Assembly (NCBI RefSeq): GCF_036588685.1
Contig: NC_086384.1
Span: 50,113,973-50,177,972, forward strand
DNA from: Mytilus trossulus
Taxonomy: Eukaryota; Mollusca; Bivalvia; Mytilida; Mytilidae
Direction of reading: 5' to 3'
DNA length: 64,000 bases
Shown piece after piece: positions 10,241 through 22,539 of this stretch (positions are counted from its first letter, which is position 1; every line of letters starts with the position of its first letter). The position numbers and the translations under genes are program-made. A model generated the notes under the pieces. That model was not told the DNA's origin. It was given only the letters and a program-made list of their open reading frames with translations, and did no database searches.

Positions 10241-12963
10241 ATCTAAGAAGATTTTTTATCAAGAATTTGCAAGGACGTCCATTTACCGACATTTATTAAC
10301 GCTTTCCTTAAACATTGCAGAGATACAGCAGTCACGGATGTTAATATATATGAGTACAAAAGAGGCAGGTATTCAAGTACCTGTCTAATATTTTACAGAA
10401 TGGACTGCTTTCGGCTTATATCCTTTACATAATTAAAATTTAACTGTTTAGAGCTGAAAATATCGTAATACACATTTGCTGAGAACATATATTTTAGTAT
10501 TGATACGACACCGACCAAGACATGTGAAAAAAGCACCCAGTAATAACTAAAAAATTAACCCATGTCTAAGAATTAGCTTATTTCTTTTCATCCTACAGCA
10601 GCTAGTACCTTTTAGACTGCTAATAGCGAATTGTATTTCAGTTTAATAAATGATTGAACAAAAGTTTGTATGTATCTCGTAGCTTGTGTCCCCAGAACAA
10701 TGCACTATCATTATATATATATCTATATCGTATAAAAAAAGTAATGGCTATTTTCAAATATTGCTTTAGATATTCCAAATGATATTTGGTGGTAGTGTTA
10801 TGTATGTTATCCTGAATCTAATAAGAAATCTATGAAGATTTTTTATCAAGAATTTGCAAGGACGTCCATTTACCGACATTTATTAACGCTTTCCTTAAAC
10901 ATTGCAGAGATACAGCAGTCACGGATGTTAATATATATGAGTACAAAAGAGGCAGGTATTCCAGTACCTGTCTAATATTTTACAGAATGGACTGCTTTCG
11001 GCTTATATCCTTTACATAATTAAAATTTAACTGTTTAGAGCTGAAAATATCGTAATACACATTTGCTGAGAACATATATTTTAGTGTTGATACGACACCG
11101 ACCAAGACATGTGAAAAAAGCACCCAGTAATAACTAAAAAAATAACCCATGTCTAAGAATTAGCTTATGTCTTTTCATCCTACAGCAGCTAGTACATTTT
11201 AGAATGCTAATAGCGAATTGTATTTCAGTTTAATAAATGATTGAACAAAAGTTGTATGTATCTCGTAGCTTGTGTCCCCAGAACAATGCACTATCATTAT
11301 ATATATATCTAAATCGTATAAAAACAGTAATGGCTATTTTCAAATATTGCTTTAGATATTCCAAATGATATTTGGTGGTAGTGTTATGTATGTTATCCTG
11401 AATCTAATAAGAAATCTATGAAGATTTTTTATCAAGAATATGCAAGGACGTCCATTTACCGACATTTATTAACGCTTTCCTTAAACATTGCAGAGATACA
11501 GCAGTCACGGATGTTAATATATATGAGTACAAAAGAGGCAGGTATTCCAGTACCTGTCTAATATTTTACAGAATGGACTGCTTTCGGCTTATATCCTTTA
11601 CATAATTAAAATTTAACTGTTTAGAGCTGAAAATATCGTAATACACATTTGCTGAGAACATATATTTTAGTATTGATACGACACCGACCAAGACATGTGA
11701 AAAAAGCACCCAGTAATAACTAAAAAAATAACCCATGTCTAAGAATTAGCTTATGTCTTTTCATCCTACAGCAGCTAGTACATTTTAGAATGCTAATAGC
11801 GAATTGTATTTCAGTTTAATAAATGATTGAACAAAAGTTGTATGTATCTCGTAGCTTGTGTCCCCAGAACAATGCACTATCATTATATATATATCTAAAT
11901 CGTATAAAAACAGTAATGGCTATTTTCAAATATTGCTTTAGATATTCCAAATGATATTTGGTGGTAGTGTTATGTATGTTATCCTGAATCTAATAAGAAA
12001 TCTATGAAGATTTTTTATCAAGAATATGCAAGGACGTCCATTTACCGACATTTATTAACGCTTTCCTTAAACATTGCAGAGATACAGCAGTCACGGATGT
12101 TAATATATATGAGTACAAAAGAGGCAGGTATTCCAGTACCTGTCTAATATTTTACAGAATGGACTGCTTTCGGCTTATATCCTTTACATAATTAAAATTT
12201 AACTGTTTAGAGCTGAAAATATCGTAATACACATTTGCTGAGAACATATATTTTAGTGTTGATACGACACCGACCAAGACATGTGAAAAAAGCACCCAGT
12301 AATAACTAAAAAAATAACCCATGTCTAAGAATTAGCTTATGTCTTTTCATCCTACAGCAGCTAGTACATTTTAGAATGCTAATAGCGAATTGTATTTCAG
12401 TTTAATAAATGATTGAACAAAAGTTGTATGTATCTCGTAGCTTGTGTCCCCAGAACAATGCACTATCATTATATATATATCTAAATCGTATAAAAACAGT
12501 AATGGCTATTTTCAAATATTGCTTTAGATATTCCAAATGATATTTGGTGGTAGTGTTATGTATGTTATCCTGAATCTAATAAGAAATCTATGAAGATTTT
12601 TTATCAAGAATATGCAAGGACGTCCATTTACCGACATTTATTAACGCTTTCCTTAAACATTGCAGAGATACAGCAGTCACGGATGTTAATATATATGAGT
12701 ACAAAAGAGGCAGGTATGCCAGTACCTGTCTAATATTTTACAGAATGGACTGCTTTCGGCTTATATCCTTTACATAATTAAAATTTAACTGTTAAGAGCT
12801 GAAAATATCGTAATACACATTTGCTGAGAACATATATTTTAGTATTGATACGACACCGACCAAGACATGTGAAAAAAGCACCCAGTAATAACTATAAAAT
12901 TAACCTATGTCTAAAAATTAGCTTATTTCTTTTCTTCCTACAGCAGCTAGTACATTTTAGATT
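10236..12963. repeat. Tandem array, about 586-bp unit, A-B-A-B-A-B-A-B-A
   Basis: The word AAGGACGTCC starts at 10271, 10858, 11444, 12030 and 12616, giving spacings of 587, 586, 586 and 586. Each unit has segment A (about 370 bp, with CAGGTATTCCAGTACCTG, a small palindrome) and segment B (about 215 bp, CTAATAGCGAATTGTATTTC to GTGTTATGTATG). There are five A and four B segments. The middle copies are nearly identical; the first and last A differ slightly. Segment B is also found once outside the array at 7826-8040, beside the TLR fragment, and a piece of A occurs near 9911-9950. No coding potential. Confidence 0.92.
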
Positions 12964-13204
12964 GCGATTTATAGTGTTAACCATAAGCGATCTACGCATC
13001 TCAATATGAATTTCGTATGCTCCATCTCTCATCTCTTTTATCACCAACATAGTTCTAATAACTTTAAGTTTAACTTACAGGTACAAAAATGCACAACTAT
13101 TAGTTCAACAGAATGCACAAATATTAGTTCAACAGAATGCACAAATATTCAATTCAATAATAACAGTCTCTTTGCAGCAAGTTTGCGCAATGCATTTTGA
13201 AAAT
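12964..13204. repeat. Spacer with a 24-bp micro-tandem (13089-13150)
   Basis: The phrase TGCACAAATATTAGTTCAAC recurs two to three times at 24-bp spacing. The small frame across it is a repeat artefact. No gene was seen. Confidence 0.5.
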
Positions 13205-14147
13205 TTCAACAGACCGATGCAATTCTTTCCGCATGGATTTTCTTGTCGCTAAATAATTTTATAGCAATTTCCAATAAAGTGAGGGCCTCCAATGCATTCC
13301 AATATGGTATTTAATACTTTTCTTCTGTACCAAGTTGTAGACCATCAATGATATCCTGACACTGCCTTAAATTGTTGAGGTGAAAATAAGCATATGCTGT
13401 GGGAGGAAATGGACATGTAAAATTCGAACCCTCTATTAAAATTTTATCTGGTGTTTATGTTGAATCTCCGGTAAATCGTATACAATCACACGCATTATTT
13501 TCAACAGGTTAACAACACTCTTCTTGTGTAATGATAGAAGCTTAATTGATTGGTGATGGAGATCTGAAAAGGTCATCTCGCTGTACAGTTTTCCGGAAGT
13601 ACGTATCAATAAAGAGTACCGTATATTGTGTAAAGCTTAACTGTACTGTTTTCTCTTGTAAAACAAAGGAATATCAATAGGCATCAAGATACAGCGTCAT
13701 GATAGAAATTTGTTAGCAGATACCTTAGACATGGTTTGTACTATTTGTATTGGTATGTCGACAATTATACCATCAAGTGGTACACGTTCAGCTTGATTTT
13801 TGCACCACTGTGAAATGCAATATGCATTTAAAGATTGTTGACACATATATCAGATTCAACATAAAGTTCTTAATTATCTGCATAAAACAACATTTTGGTT
13901 TGTTCTAATTTCTGAACATCATTTACATATGAGGTAAACGGTTCGATTGGGAAATTCCACATCAACACATCAGAGTAAGATATTTGATCTGAAAATAAGA
14001 TGCATCGCCAATACAACCATAGCTATGTAACGTATATAATTCATCTAAATGTACGTCACGAGCGCATCCCTCTATTTTGTTCTAAAACATGTTCTTCTCT
14101 GGGATGTTGAAATGGAAACAAACTGAATGCTCGACAAAATGTACTAA

Positions 14148-15649
14148 AAGAGGGACAAAAGATACCAAAGGGACAGTCAAACTCATAAATCTTAAATAAA
14201 CTGACAACGTCAAGGCTAAAAATGAAAAAGACAAACAAACAAACAATAGCTTACATGACAAATCTAAGGCCGTGTTCACATTGACCTAAACTCGGTGTTG
14301 TGTTAATGTAACTCACACATAAACTAAACATAATTACGTTCCCATTGATAAAACTCAATGTTTACATGTAGTTTAAATCATGTTTTGTCTACATGCAGTC
14401 GATAGTCGATGTAGGCCTTGTGTAGGTTCAGTGTACACAAAACTAGACATTCCAAATTGTTATTTTTCCATTTATATGTAAAAAAGAAACGATTTTTATA
14501 TAAAATTGATACTTATAACACTTATTAATAAAGTTCTTTACAGAAATGTTTGTCTGAACTTGATATATTTATTTGTTATAAAAACACTTTACGTATCCTT
14601 ATAAACCCCTTATCAAGACCCATCCATCATCATTGCCGAACACATATTCCATTAGAAAAGGTCTTCCCGAATCGACTGGACGTACAAAATGTCAGAAATA
14701 TTTGGCAATGGTCTTAACTCAAACAACGATTCACTCATAAATACATTACTAAAAAAGGGTGAGATTGATTGTTTGTTTGTGTAGAATCTCAGATCCGTTA
14801 AAATACAATAAAAAGTAAATAAAATATCACCCTCTCCTTTTGCTAAAAAAAACCCAAACAAACTTGTAGAAACAATACCATTTGAAACAAACAGAAAAGA
14901 TAGAAATGTACTGATCCTTAAAATCGCAATTCTTTTTCTTTGTCTATAAGCACGGTGATGCAGTCTGTATTTTCAATGCGTAGTCGAGACATCTTTAAAC
15001 TACTGCAAATCATCCAAAATGATTTTCTTAAAGGAGCAACTACTTTATTTTTTAAAAAAGGGAGGGGGTCTGAGTCCGAAGTTTTTTTCTCTCGCGAAAG
15101 TTAATATTCATTTTTTTTCGATGGCACCAATTCAATATTTAATAGCATAATATATGGGGGAAACTTTGGATTCAGACTATTTTTTTCATTCTTATCATCT
15201 GTATAATCCGATTTTTTAATCAAATTTTGGAAAAAATCCATCCCCCCATTTTTTTTAAACTCAAATGGTCGTTCCCTTACTGCTAGAAAAGTTGTTCGAA
15301 AATTTGAGTTCGGTTCTACGTAATGAACATTTAAATGACATAAAGTTTACAAGTGTTAACTAATCTTATGTACAGGTAACAAAACAAGGTGTATAGATAT
15401 GGACAAATCTTATGTGAAACTAGTGCAGATTACATTAAACCAAATGTAAACATGTTTAATGTACACGGCGTTTGGTGTGAACACGGCCAAAGGCCAAAGA
15501 AAACTAGAGAATAAACAACACGAACTCCACCAAAAAACTAGGGATGATCTCAGGTGCTTCGGACGGGTAAGCAGACCCTGCTCCACATATGGCACCCGTC
15601 GTGTTGTTTATGTGATAACAAATCCGGAAGGTAGTCTAATTCGGATTTA
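14148..15649 (+). mobile_element. Family F3 element inserted in the pseudogene, flanked by TAA duplications
   Basis: The left part (14148-14267) has GATACCAAAGGGACAGTCAA and TGACAACGTCAAGGC. The right part (15489-15649) has GAATAAACAACACGAACTCC, AGCAGACCCTGCTCCACA and GGCACCCGTCGTGTTG. The trinucleotide TAA lies on both sides (14145-14147 and 15650-15652). The pseudogene sequence resumes exactly after the second TAA, which supports a 3-bp target-site duplication. The element is itself split by another insertion (14268-15488). It is non-coding. Related pieces occur near 3930, 40235 and 62838. Confidence 0.7.
14268..15488. mobile_element. DNA-transposon-like element with GGCCGTGTTCACA terminal inverted repeats, nested in F3
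   Basis: It begins GGCCGTGTTCACATTGACC and ends GGTGTGAACACGGCC, so the outer 13 bases are perfect inverted repeats; ATGTAAAC-type words inside also mirror. It is about 1.2 kb with no transposase frame, hence non-autonomous. The target-site duplication is not clear by eye. It contains G-rich and T-rich runs (15040-15260). Confidence 0.65.
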
Positions 15650-16119
15650 TAACCTGCTGAAACATCGCATAAAACAAGGCATAAGATTATTAGGCATCCA
15701 TACAGCTAGTGGTAGTTCTTCAGATATCCAGAAAATAAATGTTTTCAGGACAAAAGATCAAAACATTTAAAAAAAATATTCTATAACATCCTTTAAAATA
15801 ATTTTTAAGAGAGAAAAACAGAGTAATTGAGTGTGAGTAAATGTGTTTATTAGAAATTTCTCAGCTACTGAAACAGATATTCGCCATTCTTTACCTTGTT
15901 TAGGCGGTACGTTAACTCCATTCCAGGGTTTAAGCTAGGATTTTGAGGGCTTTAGTCACTTTTGCGCGATATGAAAATCAACTTTTGTTTTTTCTGTAAC
16001 AGCAAGGGATCAAGGGTATAGTTTACTAGCCTTATCTTTGACTTTGTCAGATTTAAAAGGACTAAGGCATGATTGGCAGTCAGTATTGTATGATTTGACT
16101 GTATTGGCCAAGTGGCGGA

Positions 16120-16760
16120 TCCAGAAATTTATTCACTATTCACCATTTAAGGTGCGAATCATATTTTTGGATTAAATTTCATAGAGATTGATCCAATATC
16201 CACCCATTTAGGTGCGAATCATATCCCTGGCCTTCCATTGATACTGTGCTATGTACGCAATGTTTCGGGTTATTTTGGAAATGTTTTTATTCCAGGGAAA
16301 CCTTCATCAGAGACCACCCCTTTTGTTTTTGTTTTGTTTTGATTTGTTTAGTTTTAATTTTTAATTATTTCTTTTTTATTACTATTTTACTTGAGTTTAG
16401 TTTTTTTTTAAATTTTATTTTAAATATTTCAAACAGTTTCTGAACTGTTTTTTTTTTAATAATTTCACTATATTTTTTTTATTTTTCTTAAATTTTTTAA
16501 CCAATGTTAAATTAATTAATTACTCGTTTCAGAGTACGACTTTGTCCCCAGAAGAATATCAGTTCACATGTGTTGTTTACATGATGGTCATTATTTAGTT
16601 CCGCACAGTTAAATGTTTAGTAGGAACTGTGAGGTTTAGATAAATTATTGTATAGCTCGTTTAACTAATTCACCAGTGTTTCTGTTTCTTTTGAAACCTA
16701 TTGATGGGTGGATATTGGATCAATTTCTATGAAATTATGTCTAGATCCCCCTACTCCGCC
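16120..16760. mobile_element. Possible non-autonomous element with GGCGGATC ends
   Basis: It starts with GTGGCGGATCCAGAAATTT near 16120 and ends with TAGATCCCCCTACTCCGCC near 16740-16758, giving roughly inverted GGCGGATC-type ends. GATCCAATATCCACCC (16190) and GGTGGATATTGGATC (16707) are internal mirror words. No ORF of note. A short element with the same kind of ends is at 40913-41048. Confidence 0.45.
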
Positions 16761-17762
16761 TCTGTGACCCTTTTATGAAATATTCTGACATGCGATGTGG
16801 AAACGTAGTTCACAATTTCTCTTCAGTTTGTTACAGAGGACATTCCTGATCAACAAAAGTTGGATTCAAGGAATAACAGCAGAAATTAACTTGCAATGAG
16901 TACATCACTGCGTAATCCGTATTCTTATAAAACGTTTAAATCGATATTTGGAAATCATTTCTAATAAGTTGGAACTGTATACAATCCTTTTTGGATAGAG
17001 TATAACAACTGATAGGAGGTTGTAATCAAATCAAGAAAAGTTCACATTTACTATTTTCGGTTTTAAAAGAAACGAAAACGGAGAGTGACAAGTGATTGAT
17101 AAATTCAAAACTAGTCCGGATTTATCAGGAAATTAACATTGTTCGGTTTAATTTCTTTAAGTTAGAGATATATATTTGTATCTCTCGTTTAATTGATTCT
17201 AAACGATTTCGTATTTTACAATTTTAATGAGAGTCTATAAATAGTAATAAATACTTCCACGCATGCGTAGCACTCAGTACATGAAGTACTTGTTTAAATC
17301 GTGAAGACTTCCCTAAAGACGTTTGAATAAATTTTCTATTTTAAATGAAAATTGTCGAAAGTTTTTGATGGCAATTTATATCAATTATGACGCAAATGCA
17401 TTCGAATGAAGAGTCTACGACAAACGAACTTCAAATTGTAATCGTTTGAGAAATATTGAAATTCAAATGCGAACTGTCCGGAGTAACAATTTCGATCAAA
17501 TGACGAAAACTATAGTATACTCCTGGTTGTTGAAATTCCAACTGACTGATTTTCCTGGAATAATAATTAGGATGGTCAATTATGAGGTTTATTAATAATT
17601 AACGGATTAGTGACCCATCTGATGGCGATAATCGGATTAGTTGTAATCACAACTTGTAACACGTGTTAAAAATGTTAAATAACTGTGGTCTAAAACATGA
17701 AGACAGGTAAATTTATTGTTTTTAATGCGAAATTATTTTACACTTTTAAAATGTTAGTGATG
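16761..17762. other. No gene seen (1 kb)
   Basis: AT-rich, non-coding. No domain-bearing frame and no clear repeat copy. Confidence 0.4.
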
Positions 17763-18346
17763 AAAGGAGTTTGTCCAGTAAGACCCCTTTTTGGCCCCAA
17801 AATATAGCAGTTTTACAAAATTGTTTAAAGGTAAACTGTTAGTTACTTATTGGACAGTAGAATGCTTCTGCTACATAAATATGAGCTGGTTTTGACAATA
17901 GAATCCACATATATCGGATACTAGCACCATTAAGTCATGCTAAATTACTGAAATCTTCACAATCCCATCATTTTAGTTAAATTTTAGACGGTTTCCGTGT
18001 AAAACGAAAGTGGCCGCATTCGTGTTCATCCTAAATATTGAAAAGCAAGTTGTATTTGATGATAATACATAACATATATTATAATGGTTTAATGATGAAC
18101 ACGGATGCGGCCACTTTCAATTTTGATAAAAACTATCTGAAAAAGTGACATTTTTCGGCGCATTTGTAAGATTTGTCATATTTGAATTCAGATTGTTTTT
18201 AAGCACTAAGTTAGTTACAATCTTTCACATAAATTAAATGAATCGAATAAAATAGACACTTAAGTTTTTCAAAAGTGGTCAACATCTTTCGTCCGATGAA
18301 CCTGGAATTTGAGGCAAAAATCGGTTCTTACCGGACCTTCTCCTTT
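17763..18346. mobile_element. 584-bp element with terminal inverted repeats and an internal 25-bp palindrome
   Basis: The ends are imperfect inverted repeats: AAAGGAGTTTGTCCAGTAAG at the left and, reverse-complemented, AAAGGAGAAGGTCCGGTAAG at the right. The similarity continues about 15 bases further inwards. Inside, 18006-18030 and 18094-18118 are inverted copies with one mismatch (core AAGTGGCCGCAT). There is no ORF. It ends 41 bases past the stop codon of the cGAS-like gene, so it may supply part of that gene's 3' UTR. No target-site duplication is evident. Confidence 0.75.
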
Positions 18347-18386
18347 ACTTGAAATACTTTCCTCAATTCGAAAACCCTTTCGTAAA

Positions 18387-20347
18387 TTACGTGTTCATCT
18401 TCACAATAATTGCGGCAGAATTCTCCGATTCATCCGGGTAGATTTTCAAAGACTGTAAGAAAGCTTGTCGTGCAGATTCCTTGTCGCCAAATAATTGTAA
18501 AGCAATTCCCAATAAAGTGTAGGCCTCCGCTGTACTCTTAAAATCTGCCATCAAATATCTTTCTCCTATAACAATTTTTAAATCTTGAATAGAATCCTGA
18601 CAATGTCTAACATCATTGAGGTGATTATGACAAAGAAAACTAAGGAAATAAGCATACGCTGTGGATGGAATATAATATATGTCATTGCATCCCTCTATTA
18701 AAAGTTCTTCTGGTGTTAACGTTGAATTCTCTGTTAATTGTATCAGATCTACGAACAGTATTTTCCGAAGACAAGCCACACTCGTCTTAAAGAATGACAG
18801 CAGTTTAAGTGACTGGTAATGGATATGTGACAGAGTCAATCCCAGAAACAGTTTATCGGAAGAACATTTTGATATAGAATACCTAATGATGTGTAAAGCT
18901 TTCCTGTATTGCTTTGTTTTGTAAAAAAATGAAGCTACCATAAGCCATCCAGAAACAGCGTCATGATAGACATTTGTAAGAAGTGTACTCAAACAGGATT
19001 TGTACCGTTTGTATTGGTATTTATTATTGATAATTGCACCATAAAGTGGAAATCTTTGAGCTTGTTTACTGCATCGCTTTGATATGTAGTATGCATACAA
19101 GTGTTTTAATGAAAATTTATGACACCATATGCTGTGAAATAATCCGGGGTTGAATACATGTATATCTAACTCAGAATAAGTTTCGAAGATATCTATACCA
19201 ACATGCAAAATTCTGGATTGCACTATTTTCTTAACGTCATTTACATATAATGTACATGGTTCAATTGGAATATTCCTTATCGATACAGTAAAGTTAGATA
19301 TTTGATCTGAAAATAAAATGCATCGCCAACCATAGCTGTGTAACGTGTTTAATTTTTTTAAAAGTACATCACGAGCACGACCGTCTATTTTGTTCTCGAA
19401 CATGTTGTTTTCTGGAATGAAGTAATGTGAACAAACCGAATGCTCAACACAATAGACTAACCTGCTGAAACATCGCATAAAACAAGTTATAAGATTATCA
19501 GGTTTCCATACAGATGATGGTAGTTCTTCAGATATCCAGAACATAATTGTTTTAAGGAAATATGAACAGAGTAAATCTTTACATTCAGAATCATTTGATA
19601 TAACATCTTTCAAAATTATTTTCAAGAGAGCATAGCACATTAATTGGGTGTGAGTAAATGTATTAATTAGAAGTTTTTCAGCTACTGAAAAAGATACTCG
19701 CCATTCTAGATCTTCTTTCGGTGATCCGTGAACTCCGACCGGTACAAAAAGTACTCCGTGTTTTATAATACTTTGTATGACGTTATGACTCGGCCATGAG
19801 CTACCTGATCTTGTTATCCAATTTACAGCAGAAGATATCCACATTTTACCATGTAAAGAAAAGGCATGATCAAAAAATCCATTTCTGTCAGATATACACG
19901 GTCCATGAATTTGGTTGCCTTCTTTCAATACCAATAACATATTTCCCTTACATAATGCACTAGAAAAATAACGTTTACCATAATGTTCTTCACATAATTG
20001 AAAAAGACGAAACGAATCTCTGCTATAGTCTAGTCTTAATAAAGTATAACAAGGCTTTACATCGTCTGTATCCATGGACAAATAAGGTCTACGTATATCA
20101 AAGTCAGGTTGTACATTTTCAATAACCTCAACGAATTTGCTCACAAACATAATATCAAAATCACTTCCTCGCATGTCAAGTCCTTCTCCAATGCTTCCAC
20201 TTGTTATTACTGTTTCCTTCTTGTTATTCGACAAATTGTCTCTCACCATGTTCATTAATCTGATTGTTTTAACATGCTTTTCCGTTCCTACGATATTTTG
20301 ACATAAATGGCGGTAAAGAGCTTGTGATATGTTTGGTATTATAATAT
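18387..20347 (-). CDS. Mab-21/cGAS-like nucleotidyltransferase with C-terminal TPR-like repeats (main exon)
   Basis: The exon is open for 653 codons. The AG acceptor (TTCTAATTACAG) ends at 20348, so the exon starts at 20347 with two bases completing a split codon; the internal ATG at 20255 is not needed as start. A 7-base first exon at 23931-23937 (ATGGCAG) joins in phase and yields M-A-D, giving about 655 residues. Counting from the internal Met: the nucleotidyltransferase signature is TSGSIGEGLDMRGSDFDIM (18-36), with G20, S21 and metal-binding D32 and D34. The Mab-21 hallmark WRVSFSVAE is at 185-193 and YFIPENNMFENK at 278-289. TPR-like helices lie near 434-466 and 576-608. By family, such proteins sense nucleic acid in the cytosol and may make cyclic dinucleotides for STING; ligand and product are unknown here. 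The third catalytic acid was not identified. No frame damage was found. Confidence 0.86.
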
Positions 20348-21650
20348 CTGTAATTAGAAAATTAAAACAAACATGGTAAGAACATAATTTTGTTCAAGGT
20401 ATATATCATAAAAAACTGTACATTTATGATGCCTTCACTAGTTTTATTGACAGTTAAGTTCTCCAAAGTATAAACAATTATTTGTTTTGAACGTTAAACT
20501 TAAATCAAACGAGATATTAATATGCAGATGATGTATTATACACTTATTAGTAAAGTAAAGTTCAAAATAATTGAAATTGATCAGGGAAAAACTCTTAAAT
20601 ACATAAGAGGACTAATACATTGATATGAATTAATTAGAGACATGAATAAAACGGAATGTTTGAAAATTTATTTATTCTTTCGTACAGTAAAAAACGTTTT
20701 TGATTCATACTTTTCTCTTATATTGATTTTACCATTCTTTTTTTCAAAACTCCTATAAAAGTATTTATGACCCTTTTATTTTTCATACTTAAAGTCGTGC
20801 AAAATTGACCTACTTTGATTGAATTTTTTATAATATTTTGTTTTAAAGTAATCTCTCCCTGAATTGCTAAGTTGGAAAGATTGTTTTCTACAAAACCAAA
20901 TATCTGTTTTTTTTTCAAATATACTAGTACTATAAAAGAAACGATACACGATTTTTTGTTCAAATCAAAGATACATTTTTCCTTTTATAGGACCAATATT
21001 GAAGGTAGACATATTTAATGACCATGGTAATACAAATATGTTTAAAGCAATTTTGTTTTGCTTTCATGACGTCACTTGGCGAAATTTAAACTTTTTGACA
21101 AAATTTTCATAAAACCACAATTTTAAAAACAGAAGTTCCAACTAATGATGACATTCTCATATTTAGAGGTAAAGACAACGTGTGCCATCTATTCTTTTTT
21201 CAAATAATACAGTTTCTTCGTTTATTTGTTTAGAAATCGTAAAAATGCATACATTATCAAATGATTTACCATAGACAGTATGTGTTAAGTGAAATTCAAA
21301 AAACGGTTTCAATCTTTAAACTAATCAGAATGGTTCCAAATTTATAGTGTGTTGTTTTCATATCTAAAGCGTTGATTTGAGACGAATTGTTTTTGGCATT
21401 TTTTGAGATTTCAAAAAAACTCTTTTTTTACCAAAAATTAAAAAAAAACATTATTTTAACCGATTTGTTACAACATGAACATGACTTGAATAGCATATTG
21501 AATATTTTTAAACAAATTAGAAAATTCATTTAGTACTTAGAACATTGTTTGTCGATTTTTTATCCAACTTTCTGCAAAAATAATTTGCACCCTATGTTCA
21601 TTTACACGGAATTTAGTTACTTTCCGACAGGTTACAAGTTTCATTATCGT
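20348..21650 (-). other. Intron of the cGAS-like gene (proximal part); nothing else seen
   Basis: The intron of about 3.6 kb runs from 23930 (GTAAAC donor) to 20348 (acceptor). This part is AT-rich with no recognisable genes; the minus-strand frame at 20718-20963 is low-complexity AT translation. Confidence 0.5.
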
Positions 21651-22075
21651 ATGTGCATAAATAAAGGCAACAGTAGTATACCGATGTTCAAAACTCATAA
21701 ATCGATAGAAAAAAAAACAAATCTGGGTCATAAACCAAAACCGAGGGAAACGCATTAAATACAAGAAAATGACGACACAACATTAAAATGTAACACACAC
21801 AGAAACGAACTAAGCATTAGACAAAATCCGATGCAAATAACAAATATAAAATCAAAACTAAATACATGAATTTGGGATAAAAAAATTACCGTGACACGTT
21901 TTATAATAATGTGAATTCACACTCGAATACAAGAGGAAACAAACGACACAAAAGAAACACAACGTTAAAATGTTACACACACAGAAACGAACTATAATAT
22001 AACAAAGACCATATTCCTGACTTGGTACAGGACATTTTTTAAAGAAAAAATGGTGGGTTGAACGTGATTTTTTGG
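21651..22075 (+). mobile_element. Short interspersed elements, family F5 (two adjacent copies)
   Basis: Words GCAACAGTAGTATACCGATG, AAACTCATAAATCGATAG and ACAACATTAAAATGTAACAC are followed by a second copy from 21940 (CAACGTTAAAATGTTACACA) ending in CATATTCCTGACTTGGTACA and ATGGTGGGTTGAACGTG. The same family lies at 41105-41350 (+) and 24165-24305 (reverse). Both sit inside the cGAS-like gene's intron. Confidence 0.6.
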
Positions 22076-22539
22076 CATGCCAAGCCTTGCAAATGAAAAT
22101 ACATTGCAAATGAAAGCTTTTTAAAATGGTGTGTCTCAATTTGTTTCATATTTTATACTTTTTGATAAATTTATTCCAAAGTCGTGTATCGTTTCTTTGT
22201 TAGTTAGTATACTAGTTTAAACATTGCATAAAAAAATTGTGTTTCAGTGTTTAAAAAACTGTGTCAAACATTGTTTGCCAATCTGTCAAAATATTTACAG
22301 ATTTAAACAAAGAACTAAACCTTATTATGTAATGCTATCATACACCTAATCATCGTGATTAATAGTTAAATCATCTCAAAATAGCCTAACCTGTTAATAT
22401 TTTGTTTACAATATAAATAAGTCATTTGTAAGCTATGGTGATGAAATTTCCTTTAAATTATATTTTTTATGTGAACACAGAATAGTATAAAATAAAAAGT
22501 TGCTCATACTCATTTCAAAGTTTGAAAGAATATACAAAT

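Larger units (their letters stand above)
13205..15928 (-). pseudogene. Mab-21/cGAS-like pseudogene, split by an insertion
   Basis: Two blocks on the minus strand align with the intact gene at 18387-20347. Bases 15650-15928 match the middle (AACCTGCTGAAACATCGCAT, GGTAGTTCTTCAGATATCCA) and 13205-14145 match the C-terminal half, including the TPR-like end (TAAGCATATGCTGTGG, AATTTCCAATAAAGTGAGGG). Many indels and stops destroy the frame. The nucleotidyltransferase catalytic part is missing beyond 15928. The two blocks are separated by a 1.5-kb transposon insertion at 14148-15649. It is a dead tandem relative of its neighbour on the same strand. Confidence 0.85.

Noticed and set aside
10236-12963. 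CRISPR-like array
   Set aside because: Units are 586 bp, directly adjacent, with no short repeat-spacer structure, in a eukaryotic genome.
14056-14279. Two short overlapping minus-strand frames
   Set aside because: They lie across decayed cGAS-like sequence and the F3 element; composition and position give no support for a gene.
20255-20257. ATG at 20255 as true start of the cGAS-like gene
   Set aside because: The frame stays open upstream to a good acceptor at 20348. The plus-strand paralogue has the same upstream residues (PNIS...HVKTIR) and a tiny first exon, so translation most likely starts at 23937.
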